Positions 20,663 through 29,501 of a DNA stretch of 60,000 bases are shown piece after piece. Numbering within the stretch: position 1 is the stretch's first letter; the number at the start of each line of letters is the position of its first letter. The translations under genes were made by a program, and so were the position numbers. The notes beneath the pieces are model-generated. The model saw only the letters and a list, made by a program, of their open reading frames with translations, made no database searches and was not told where the DNA came from. Source of the stretch: Symsagittifera roscoffensis (lineage: Eukaryota > Xenacoelomorpha > Acoela > Convolutidae); assembly GCF_963678635.1 (NCBI RefSeq), contig NC_087063.1:47288101-47348100 (forward strand), written 5' to 3'.

Positions 20663-23600
20663 TCAGAACCATAAGTCGTTGGACATTGCCGTGATCACTC
20701 GATGGTCGTCGTCTATTCCCGGTTTCAGTTTGAGTTGCCGACTGAAGTTGGACAGTTCCAACCCCAGCACTTCGTCCAACACTAACATGTGTAGCGCGTG
20801 GTCCTTGAATCCTCTCATCGCGTTTGAGATATCTGACCATACTGCAGGCAGTTCAGCCTTAAGTGGCCTCAGGTTCTCCATTTCTATCATGCGATTCGGG
20901 GCCGATATGATCACATCATATTTTCCTTCCGAAAGTAAGGCTACCATTGCATACACAAACTTAAGTCCATCCGGGAGATGTGCATATCCCGGAGACAACG
21001 CGAATACTACTCTCAACGCCACTTTATTGAATGACCCCTCCTTCGTCGCATCCACCACTTCACCCATCGACTCCAGGATGTCTTTTATTGCTGGCCATAC
21101 TGCGTTTTCTGCTGTTGCAGGATCTCTGAGCCTGCTCAGAAAACCTCTACTGTGTAGATGGTCATTGATGCCAGCAAACACAATCGTTATTGGGTTCATG
21201 TCTGTCTGTCTTTGTACATCTATAGCCAAAGACACTGATTGCAATAGGTCTAGGTCAACCGCGGCCAACATTATGACGTCCGGCCAAAACAAAGACTTGG
21301 AGGTGTACACGAACTCTGCATTCGCTACTACCATGATTTTGGCCTTCCTCATCTCTGCTTTGTCATAGGCGGCGAAGATGGTCTCATCTTTCTTTATCGC
21401 TGTCAATCCGCCATATCTCTGGGCATCACCATCTTGGTTCACTAGTTTTGGGTACACTCTCTCCTTCACATGACCAGGTGGTGTCGTCAGCTGCCTAAAT
21501 ATCTTCACGTGTTGTCCAATCGGCGCTCTCGCCGTCAGGAATCTTCCCGGTCTCTCTTCACGATTCCCCTCATCATGGTTCAATCTCACATCTTGCAACG
21601 GTCTCGCATTCACTGGTCCCATCGTGTTGTTAGAGGGCAGTCCCTCCAAATCAGCAAATCTCAAGGCCGTCGTGGAGCTGAAATTTATGCTAGCGGCTAT
21701 CAACCAGTCTACGCCGGTTATCGAGTACAATTTGCTGACGGATAGCATCGCTCCATTCAACATCCTCCTTGCATCTTCGATGAAGCTTACTCTCTGGAGA
21801 TCCAGCTTCATTAGTTCGTCTTTGTATATATGCCAAGGAGACGGTATGGACCTCGACCACAACAATGAGCCTCTGCTCGGTCTTTCCTCTCGACTGGTAC
21901 TCGTCGTCTCCGATCTAGTGTCCGACCTAGATGTGCCTGCTACTTCTTCGATTGGTTGGTTGACAGGTCCTATCCTTCTCCTAGGATGAATTGTTCTCGT
22001 CATCGGTGCTTCTCGCAACCGATCCTGCACGTCTGTTCTTCGACCTGGTTCGCTGGAGCTTTGTTGCCGGTAATTCGTGACGGCTGGGACCGTACCCAAG
22101 CGTGTCTCCAGGCTAGGAGGCACAAAGGTGGTAATCACCGCATCACTCACCGTTCCCTCTTCCTTCAGCACTCCTGTGTCAAAGAGTTCTGCCTCCAGCT
22201 CCTCCAACCGTTCTTGGAAGACTCGATTCAACCAAGCTTGTCCTTCGATACTGTCGAAGTGGATGCCATCCGTGGTCAGTCTGGCCTGATCCATGGCTCT
22301 CAACTCATGCTCAATGTCCATGAGGATCATCCTTCCGGCATTTCGATTTGCTAGGTTCCTCAAGATGTTGTTCCATCTCATGACTCCCTCGTTGTGCCTC
22401 CTTCCTGATGCTGTCAGGCTTCTCGTATTCATTGGCACAGTGCAAACGGTCAGTACCGCGCAACTGAACTTCTGCCAGAGGGTAGTGAACAAACACACCA
22501 TCATTGACTCCCACAGTGCTTCCTGCTCGTCTGATCCTCTGGAGATGTCATTCGTCCCAACTAAGATCATCACATTGGGAATCTTCCCTGGATTCATCAG
22601 TTCCACCATCCGATATAATTGGGCTATCGTCGCGCCTCCAAAGGCCATCACCGTGGTGACCCACGAGGTCCTCAAATTCGACAGCACTCTGACTAAACTG
22701 TCTCCCAATATCAGGTGAGATGTCCCGAGTGGTGGTTGCTGCAGGTTCACAGCTGGGCTCCAGGTAGCTCGATTGAAGCAGGCCCTCGGATCTGTCTCCG
22801 GAACTCCCGTGAAATTATACTTCAATTGATTATTCTTCTGCACGTCTATTACACGAGACACTTTCTTCGCTGGCATCTTTCGTACTTTCCTCTCTGGAAT
22901 TCTCGAGCTCCCCATGAGTGGTGTCACGTTACTTATCCCTTGTCTGATCACGGTCTGGGAGAGTTGTACTCTGCCCGTATCGTCAAACTTTCCATAGGGT
23001 GCAGTCACCCCGGAACCTGGCGCATTCTTGTTAGCGACCAGTCGTCCAGCTGTCTCTATCAGTTTCCTCACTGTCTGTTCTACGACGGGGTCACCCAAGC
23101 TGTCACTAGGATCCGGGATCGTTACTCGATTTGTCTCTGCTGGAGGTCGTGTCTCCGTTGTTTGACTCATTTCTCGAGGCGTCAAGAGCTCCATCGAGGA
23201 CTGCCCACGAGGAATATCCCTTGCAGGTATCACTTTCTCCACGGCCGTTGTCAACGCCACCTGCTCCGATCGCTCTTTGTATTCCTGCCTTAAGCGTTCG
23301 ATCTCTTGACCCTGCTTTTTGTTGCCGTCTTCAAACAACTTTCTCCACATGTCCCGATCTTCCTCCATCTGGAGCATGCTTCTGGTCATCTCGTCCAGCT
23401 CCTTCTTCGTACTTCTCAGCTGATCGTTCATCTCGTCCAGATCTTGTATGGTTTGGTTCGTCTGAACCTTCTGTGTTACTTTCGCCCTTTTCGGTGGCAC
23501 AGCTGCTCTCAGTGGTGAACCAGACGAGGTCGCCTCGCTGTTCATCTCCTGATGCATTCTCGTCAACCCAGGTTTAGGCTTAGAGGGCATTGGCATCTCA

Positions 23601-23929
23601 CCTGGTTGGTAAGTCCTAGAACTTCCCAATCCAGGCTCATTCGCCAAGTCACTCCCTGAGAAAGCCCCGTTTCTCCACCTCATCACTCTCATGTTCGGGC
23701 GGTCTAGTACTCCTCTTTCTCCATATGCTGCCATCAACAAGACTTCCGTGGGGCGGTCCCCACGGTTGTCGTGCCCCAAGATGTTGATCAGGGCGGTCAG
23801 CAACATGACCACCTCTGGGTCCTCCAGAGCGAAGTCTCGTTCGATCAGCCGACGATAGATCGCATCTACCATCGGTCCTACATATGCCTCTGCCAGGTCC
23901 ATCAATTCATCCAGGTTGAAATTGTCCAT
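20663..23929 (-). CDS. Polyprotein N-terminal part: SGNH/GDSL hydrolase
   Basis: 1,088 residues from the first ATG (23,927-23,929); the frame is open from 23,986. Residues about 160-225 are a likely coiled coil, then a linker, then a full SGNH hydrolase domain at about 405-590. Block I is LILGDS (Ser411), block II AFGGAT (about 430), block III VGTND (Asn460), block V DGIHFD (Asp554, His557), so the catalytic triad and oxyanion residues are present. A second half (about 700-1,088) looks like a diverged SGNH fold: it keeps FAGINDH near 920 in the position of block III but I find no catalytic GDS. SGNH esterases are known in ORF1 proteins of CR1/L2-type non-LTR elements; in a Ty3/gypsy element this is unusual. 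The frame continues past its TGA at 20,663. Confidence 0.75.
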   Translation of the reverse strand: MDNFNLDELMDLAEAYVGPMVDAIYRRLIERDFALEDPEVVMLLTALINILGHDNRGDRPTEVLLMAAYGERGVLDRPNMRVMRWRNGAFSGSDLANEPGLGSSRTYQPGEMPMPSKPKPGLTRMHQEMNSEATSSGSPLRAAVPPKRAKVTQKVQTNQTIQDLDEMNDQLRSTKKELDEMTRSMLQMEEDRDMWRKLFEDGNKKQGQEIERLRQEYKERSEQVALTTAVEKVIPARDIPRGQSSMELLTPREMSQTTETRPPAETNRVTIPDPSDSLGDPVVEQTVRKLIETAGRLVANKNAPGSGVTAPYGKFDDTGRVQLSQTVIRQGISNVTPLMGSSRIPERKVRKMPAKKVSRVIDVQKNNQLKYNFTGVPETDPRACFNRATWSPAVNLQQPPLGTSHLILGDSLVRVLSNLRTSWVTTVMAFGGATIAQLYRMVELMNPGKIPNVMILVGTNDISRGSDEQEALWESMMVCLFTTLWQKFSCAVLTVCTVPMNTRSLTASGRRHNEGVMRWNNILRNLANRNAGRMILMDIEHELRAMDQARLTTDGIHFDSIEGQAWLNRVFQERLEELEAELFDTGVLKEEGTVSDAVITTFVPPSLETRLGTVPAVTNYRQQSSSEPGRRTDVQDRLREAPMTRTIHPRRRIGPVNQPIEEVAGTSRSDTRSETTSTSREERPSRGSLLWSRSIPSPWHIYKDELMKLDLQRVSFIEDARRMLNGAMLSVSKLYSITGVDWLIAASINFSSTTALRFADLEGLPSNNTMGPVNARPLQDVRLNHDEGNREERPGRFLTARAPIGQHVKIFRQLTTPPGHVKERVYPKLVNQDGDAQRYGGLTAIKKDETIFAAYDKAEMRKAKIMVVANAEFVYTSKSLFWPDVIMLAAVDLDLLQSVSLAIDVQRQTDMNPITIVFAGINDHLHSRGFLSRLRDPATAENAVWPAIKDILESMGEVVDATKEGSFNKVALRVVFALSPGYAHLPDGLKFVYAMVALLSEGKYDVIISAPNRMIEMENLRPLKAELPAVWSDISNAMRGFKDHALHMLVLDEVLGLELSNFSRQLKLKPGIDDDHRVITAMSNDLWF

Positions 23930-24318
23930 ACTGTTCTTTCCAAGTTTGATTTGATTCAATTTGATAATTTGACTCAAGTGAGTAATTTAAACGATCAATC
24001 AGGATCTAGAAAAGAAATCACGAATGTCACACTTGTCAGTTTCACCTTAACATATATCGTTAAAATTTGCTTAAAGACAGTTCAGATAAAAAGATATTTA
24101 TCCTAAAATTTATTAAAATCAATTGGTTTCTAAAATTTTGGAACTCGACCTAAGATTGGACAGTCCAAACTTTGGATCTATTCCCAAGATCGTCATTTAG
24201 TTGTTCATGGTCACTAACCCCTACTTACCCATGATCTTAATAACCTAACACATAACATAACATAACACACATATCACATGCAACTTAGTCTTTGACCTAA
24301 CACTCTTTCGCACATCAC
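23930..24318 (-). other. Intergenic stretch with candidate 3' splice site
   Basis: About 390 bases separate the macro ORF from the SGNH ORF. On the minus strand TTTTCTAG at 24,013-24,006 resembles a nematode-style 3' splice acceptor, 76 nucleotides ahead of the ATG at 23,929; a spliced subgenomic message would make sense of an ORF so far from the 5' end. A TAACA-type microsatellite lies at about 24,248-24,272. No gene is seen here. Confidence 0.35.
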
Positions 24319-25125
24319 TCAGCCTATACTTAAGTAATATTTCTTGTGTAGATATACTTGTATGTTCGTATCAGAGAATATCACGTGTACAAGCGCGTAC
24401 AATTCCCGAGGATGCAGTCTTCCTCTGTTTGGATCGTACACTGGAAGCGAGAGCTCCTTCACGTCCATTTCTACAAGGAAGTCCCTCAGCCTCGTCAAAG
24501 ACAAGACTAGGTTTTCTGGGTCCACGTGCTGCTTCTCCGTCGCCCTCGTTACCAAGAAGCATAAGTACTTTCCCGGTATCTGCGACACCGCCGGAGGTAA
24601 GGCTGCTACGCCCCCTATCCCTGGTCTTTGCTTCCAAAGGAATTCCATTTTTTTGTATTCTCTCTTAAAATCTGCCGCTAACGCTGTCCTAAAACTCATG
24701 TCTGCGGTGATTGCTATCGCACATGTTCTGTTTGTGAGTATGAAATCACTGTCTGTTAGTATTATGTTACTTGAATATTCATTTGGTAAGTTAAAATATG
24801 ACTCAACCACCCTGCCTATGTCAGGTTTGTTAGGTTCTTCGCCTGTTTCTGCTTCTAACTCTTCTGTTTCTCTTGCTATTCTCAATTTTTTTATTATCAG
24901 GTTTTCAGTGTGGGTAAGTCCTACCCCCACTCCCCGGACAAAAACATCCATCGGCGTCCCCGTCGATCGCATACCGGATATCAAGTCAAGATTCGAAGCT
25001 GGAATGAGAAGTTGTCCTTCCTGGGCAGCCCAGGAAGGATCATCTCGTTCGGTCTTAATGTATTTCGCGCTTTCACGATCTACGTCTTGAATCGTAACGC
25101 TGGTCTCTTTAGGGTCTGATGTCAT
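24319..25125 (-). CDS. Macro-domain (ADP-ribose binding) protein
   Basis: 268 residues from the first ATG (25,123-25,125). The N-terminal 115 residues are unassigned and acidic. Residues about 117-262 read like a macro domain of the TARG1/ALC1-like group: a first strand and loop (ITADMSFRTALAADFKREY), a central IPGKYLCFLVTRA strand followed by the helix LVLSLTRLRDFLVEMDVKEL, then LSLPVYDPNRGRL and the C-terminal strand TNIQVYL. Macro domains bind or hydrolyse ADP-ribose on proteins or nucleic acids, and in several RNA viruses they counter host ADP-ribosylation. The glycines of the usual phosphate loops and the Asp of the G-x-D-R-L loop are replaced, so enzymatic activity is doubtful while binding remains possible. 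It is in a frame -1 to pol, opening at 25,209, ten bases before the pol stop. Call by eye only. Confidence 0.6.
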   Translation of the reverse strand: MTSDPKETSVTIQDVDRESAKYIKTERDDPSWAAQEGQLLIPASNLDLISGMRSTGTPMDVFVRGVGVGLTHTENLIIKKLRIARETEELEAETGEEPNKPDIGRVVESYFNLPNEYSSNIILTDSDFILTNRTCAIAITADMSFRTALAADFKREYKKMEFLWKQRPGIGGVAALPPAVSQIPGKYLCFLVTRATEKQHVDPENLVLSLTRLRDFLVEMDVKELSLPVYDPNRGRLHPRELYALVHVIFSDTNIQVYLHKKYYLSIG

Positions 25126-25199
25126 TTCGTTCAGCCACTCTAAGACACGCAGGTTCGTCAGCTCTTGCTCATTTGACTGCTGTTGCTCATCGTCGAATT

Positions 25200-28100
25200 C
25201 TACCAGTCGTCAACCCACTCATCGTTGTGATCATCGACTATGTCAATGTCTTGTGACACAGTTATTTCTTCTAAACCCACTACTTCCTCCACTATTTTCT
25301 TTAGATCTATCCTATCCACTACAAAGTCGTCACCGTAAGGATTGTATTTCTTTCTTGGTCTCGTCCCGTCCTTCTGACGAGTCTGCATCGTGAACGGAAG
25401 ATCTGGTTCCAAGTTCTTGGGAACCTCTGTCTGTTCGGGATCCTGCCAATCTTCCTCTGCGTTGGGTAAGGTTTCATCGTCCGCTTCGATCTGTTCGTTT
25501 GGATCCAGGTCCAATGGTGTATCCGTGCCTTCCTCTACGACTTCGTTTCCATCGTTCTTCTCCCTGGTGCCTTTTTCATTGACCTCACAAGCAGGGTCCA
25601 TCATTAGATAATCCCCTTCTTCCATGTCTGCAGGTATACACCAGTCTTCTGTCGATGGATTGTGTGGCTTGATGTTCTCGTAGTGGGCGGCTCGTCCAGT
25701 ACTCAGTCTATAAAAACGTCCCTCCTGGTGCACCTCCGTAATCATGAAGGGTCCCCTCCACTTTTTTAGAAGCTTCTTTGTTCCTTTCGGTGGTATAACG
25801 TTCTGAAATACCCATACGTAGTCTCCCACCGAGTAGGCCTTTGCACCAGCTGCTTTCTTGTCGAATCTTTTCATCTGCCTTGCCTGTGCTTGCTGAGTAT
25901 TTCGTCTGCACAGATCGTTCAACTGCTGTTGACGTCTGATCACATCCCTTACGTAAACCTGTGGAGATGTTTTCTTTCCCTCATACTCTGGGTAGAAGAA
26001 TGTCAAGGGTAAAGACTTCTCGTGTCCCGTCAGCATCATGTGTGGACTGACTCCAGTGGTGGAGTGTTGCGTGCTATTATAAGCTCCCATCACCTGTGGA
26101 AGGTATCTGTCCCAATCGGTCATGTACCTGGAACAATATACCCTCAGCATCGACACTAACTTCCTATTCTGTCTTTCCACTAGGCCATTCGTTTGAGGGT
26201 GGTATGTCGTGGAGTGAGCCTGAGCGACCTGTGAGCGTCTCATAAGCTCTTTCGTAAGCTCTCCTACGAAAGCTGTTCCATTATCCGATTGAAACGTCAT
26301 CGGACAACCATGTCTTGCTATCCACGTGTTGATCAGGTGGTCGCATGTCTCTTCCGCCGAGGCAGTTATGCAGGGCACGGCCTCTGCATACTTCGTGAAG
26401 TGATCTATCATGACCAAGACTTGGTTATAACCGCTGTCTGTCATGCATATCTTCTGGTGATCTATCTGCACCACCTCGTTGAATTCAGACGACTCAATCG
26501 ATTGTAAAGGAAATCGTAATTTCCTTGGATCCTTGACCTGTTGGCATGACAGGCACGCTGTTACCCATTTGTCACATGCCTTTTTCATTCCAGGCCACTC
26601 AAAGCGCTTCAAGATCCTCTGATACACTTTGTCGATCCCTTGATGGCCCATCTGATCATGCGACCTGAATAATAGTTCTGTCTGATAGAGTTGCGGCAAC
26701 ACTATCGCGTTATATTTGTATAAGACCTTGTCTTCTTCTCTTCTCCTGCAAGCCACGATCCCGTCCTTGTTCAGATATAATCTCCCCTCCTTCTGCATGA
26801 AGTATTGTCTCAGGATCCTATAGCTGTCTTCTTCTAGGTCACCTTTGTCAGGTGCACCGTTTTCTATCCACCTTTTTAGGTTGCTTGTCATGCGATCATT
26901 TCTCTGCGCCCTTAGAAGGTCCGAGAGTCTGTATCTCGCCTTCAAGTACGTCTTCATGACCCTCATCTGACTATTCAGCTCGTTGGGCTGATGTGTGTCT
27001 TCTTCCATCTTAACGCACCAAATCTTCGCCAACGGTTGTGTTTCTTGCTGAAACGGTTGAAGATCAGTCCTGACTGCCTCTTTCTGCGGCAACAGGCTTA
27101 TCGAGCGTTTCGATACCGCTATCGTTTCTAAGTCATCCGCTGCGTTGTCAAAGAATCTTTCGCTTGGTATTAGGTAGCGATCACTGTCAGGATCCTGGTA
27201 CACTTCTCTGTCCAGGTCCCTTGCCCGAGTTTCCACTAGTAGCGTGTGTATCGCTAGTTCTGACAGTTCGGATCCCGAACTCGAGTTCCTGTCTGAATAG
27301 GTGTCCATTCCTGAGTTTCGGGAATCATCATCCGTCGAAGAGGTTGTGCTGGAGACTGCGCTCTCCTCGAGATCATGTCTGTGCTTTCTTCGCATCCATC
27401 TGAACTCCCCGGACAAAACCTTGTTCTCTAGGTCCTGTTTCTCATCAGGAATTTTCTCGTTTATCTCAGACTCCCCGGACAAATTTCCTTGTCCCGGGTG
27501 TTGATCTTGTGATCGCTGGTTCTTTTCATCATCCGTCTCCCCGGACAAATGGTCCTGCAGCAGATTTTGTTCCACCTCTTCACCCTCTTTATCCCGGTCC
27601 ACAAAGGTGACGGTTTTCTTTCGCTTGCTGCTCCCCTGTTCTTTCTGTCCGTAAGAAGTACTTGTTAAAATCTCTTGGGGTATTGAGGATACTAGTTGCT
27701 GAACTATTGTCCTACAATCCCTTTCGTTCTCTTCGTGCTGTCGTCTGGACGGCATGATCTTCACCTTTTCACTGACTGTTAGCGATGCCACTGCTGCTGT
27801 CCACTCGGGGTCATATCTGGTCACTTCTCTTTCTAACAATCCACCCAGCATCCGCATCACTTGTGGTGTGACTTGCACCGTTTTATCCAATAATGAGAGG
27901 CTGTTTATATTCATGCGAGAGAGTTCTTGCTGGACCAGGTTCGAACGCAGCAACAAATCCAAGGGGACCGGGTCCTCCTTGGACAGGATCTTTATCTCGG
28001 CTGCTTTCTCTACAGGTAGCTCAGGGTGCCCTGGAATTGGATGTCCAGACTTATCCAACCATCTCGTCAAGGGAAGCGCTTCATAAGTTTCTTTGTCCAG

Positions 28101-29501
28101 AAACGAGAATCCCTCCTTTATTTCCGCCTGATTGGCCTGCTTCTGCTCCAATATTTCATAGAACTCAGTTTTCTTGCTGAGGCTGTCAGCATTCTGGTGT
28201 TTATCACGCATCCTATGTTCGATTATCATATGGTAGCCATCCAATCTTACTATCCATCTTCCAATATAACTCTGATCCATCGAGTAGGTCTTCAACCAGG
28301 ATAACGCTCTGTTGTCCACGCGTAACTTGAAGGGAGCGCTCCCCAAGTATGCACGGTACTTTTCCACGAAGGTGACTACTGCAAACATTTCTGCTTTCGG
28401 TGCGCCATATTTCATCTCTGTGTCACTCAAGACCTTGCTGCCGTATGCAATGGGACGGAGAACCGTTCTTCCGTTCCATTCTTGCTCTTGATGCAAAATT
28501 CCTGAGATGGCCACCACCGATGCGTCTGTGTCGAGAACATACATGCCCTTTTCTGTAGGCATGCCCAGCACTGGCGCTTCGCACAGTTCCGGCTTTATGT
28601 TCTCGAAAGCAACCTGTGCCTCATCGTTCCATTCGAACTTTTTCCCTTTGTTGCGCATCAGCTTCTGCATCGGGTACACCCTATCCGCATATCCTTTAAT
28701 GAATTCACGGTAATAATTGGCAAACCCCAGGAAGCTCATTAGCTGTGTGTCCGTCCTCGGAGCCTTCCATGTCAGCACAGCCTCTACTGCTTCCGGATCT
28801 GGCCTCACACCATGCCTGTCTACCATCCTCCCTAGGTACTTTATCGAATCCCTAAGGATTTCACATTTCGATGGTTTGCACTTTAATCCTGCTCTTTTCA
28901 TGCATCCAAAGACCTCATCGAGCCGATCAATGTGATCCTCCAGGGTCGGTGTCGCTATGACTACGTCATCCACGTAGCACATCAAGAGATTCCCGTACTT
29001 TTTGGTCACTCCTGTCAAAGCCTGAGCCATCAGCCTTTGAAAAGTTGCTGTTGCATTGCACAAGCCGAAGGGCATCCTCTTCCACTGGTACAACCCCAAT
29101 TCGCACGCGAATCCGGTTTTCTCTCTGTCCTTCTTTCGCAGAGGGACCTGCCAGAAGGCAGAACCTAAGTCCAATGTGGTGAAGAACTTGGCATCACCAA
29201 GTTTAGATAGGCTCTCGTCCATTCGCGGTATCGGGTACGCATCTTTTATTGTTACCGCGTTCAAGTAACGAAAGTCGCAACAAAATCTAAGCTGCCCCCC
29301 TTTCTTTTTCGCCATTACTACCCCGCAAGCCCATGGCGATTTCGAGGGTTCTATCATGTCGTATTCAAGCAACATTTCTATTTCCGTTCGGCACGCTTCC
29401 GATTTGTGTGGCGTCATTCGTCTCGCGCCCTCTCTGTGCGGAACGGCACCTACTTCCAGCTCAATTTCGTGTTCTACGAAGTTACAGCAACCGATGTCCG
29501 C
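25200..29501 (-). CDS. pol: Pol: reverse transcriptase, RNase H, integrase
   Basis: 1,433 codons after the in-frame TAA at 29,502; residue numbers here are from the first ATG (29,417). RT: SKSPWACGVV (about 25), MPFGLCNA (115-122) and the catalytic YVDD (148-151). RNase H: about 293-415 with DTDAS (296), Glu343, Asp368 and Asp411. An acidic insert (about 560-780) holds three LSGE motifs exactly 22 residues apart. Integrase: HHCC zinc region at about 905-955 (HDQMGH...CLSC), then the DDE triad in QIDHQ (about 984), QSDNG (about 1,043) and NGLVERQ (about 1,077). A C-terminal chromodomain is not obvious; an acidic tail follows. The RT-RH-IN order is that of Ty3/gypsy. All catalytic residues are intact, but the protein is cut from protease by the TAA upstream. 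Confidence 0.95.
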   Translation of the reverse strand, partial: ADIGCCNFVEHEIELEVGAVPHREGARRMTPHKSEACRTEIEMLLEYDMIEPSKSPWACGVVMAKKKGGQLRFCCDFRYLNAVTIKDAYPIPRMDESLSKLGDAKFFTTLDLGSAFWQVPLRKKDREKTGFACELGLYQWKRMPFGLCNATATFQRLMAQALTGVTKKYGNLLMCYVDDVVIATPTLEDHIDRLDEVFGCMKRAGLKCKPSKCEILRDSIKYLGRMVDRHGVRPDPEAVEAVLTWKAPRTDTQLMSFLGFANYYREFIKGYADRVYPMQKLMRNKGKKFEWNDEAQVAFENIKPELCEAPVLGMPTEKGMYVLDTDASVVAISGILHQEQEWNGRTVLRPIAYGSKVLSDTEMKYGAPKAEMFAVVTFVEKYRAYLGSAPFKLRVDNRALSWLKTYSMDQSYIGRWIVRLDGYHMIIEHRMRDKHQNADSLSKKTEFYEILEQKQANQAEIKEGFSFLDKETYEALPLTRWLDKSGHPIPGHPELPVEKAAEIKILSKEDPVPLDLLLRSNLVQQELSRMNINSLSLLDKTVQVTPQVMRMLGGLLEREVTRYDPEWTAAVASLTVSEKVKIMPSRRQHEENERDCRTIVQQLVSSIPQEILTSTSYGQKEQGSSKRKKTVTFVDRDKEGEEVEQNLLQDHLSGETDDEKNQRSQDQHPGQGNLSGESEINEKIPDEKQDLENKVLSGEFRWMRRKHRHDLEESAVSSTTSSTDDDSRNSGMDTYSDRNSSSGSELSELAIHTLLVETRARDLDREVYQDPDSDRYLIPSERFFDNAADDLETIAVSKRSISLLPQKEAVRTDLQPFQQETQPLAKIWCVKMEEDTHQPNELNSQMRVMKTYLKARYRLSDLLRAQRNDRMTSNLKRWIENGAPDKGDLEEDSYRILRQYFMQKEGRLYLNKDGIVACRRREEDKVLYKYNAIVLPQLYQTELLFRSHDQMGHQGIDKVYQRILKRFEWPGMKKACDKWVTACLSCQQVKDPRKLRFPLQSIESSEFNEVVQIDHQKICMTDSGYNQVLVMIDHFTKYAEAVPCITASAEETCDHLINTWIARHGCPMTFQSDNGTAFVGELTKELMRRSQVAQAHSTTYHPQTNGLVERQNRKLVSMLRVYCSRYMTDWDRYLPQVMGAYNSTQHSTTGVSPHMMLTGHEKSLPLTFFYPEYEGKKTSPQVYVRDVIRRQQQLNDLCRRNTQQAQARQMKRFDKKAAGAKAYSVGDYVWVFQNVIPPKGTKKLLKKWRGPFMITEVHQEGRFYRLSTGRAAHYENIKPHNPSTEDWCIPADMEEGDYLMMDPACEVNEKGTREKNDGNEVVEEGTDTPLDLDPNEQIEADDETLPNAEEDWQDPEQTEVPKNLEPDLPFTMQTRQKDGTRPRKKYNPYGDDFVVDRIDLKKIVEEVVGLEEITVSQDIDIVDDHNDEWVDDW
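27405..27547 (-). repeat. Three 66-bp-spaced TGTCCGGGGAG motifs in pol
   Basis: The 11-mer CTCCCCGGACA (plus strand) occurs at 27,405, 27,471 and 27,537, exactly 66 bp apart, encoding LSGE each time within a hydrophilic insert of pol. The DNA between them is only loosely repeated. Further exact copies are at 24,930 and at 14,268, next to the 3' LTR. Confidence 0.85.

Noticed and set aside
20637-21368. 243-codon plus-strand frame
   Set aside because: It is antisense to the polyprotein, whose frame is open throughout; composition is Ser/Leu rich as expected for a shadow.
24344-25090. 248-codon plus-strand frame
   Set aside because: It is the antisense shadow of the macro-domain ORF and contains no recognisable domain.
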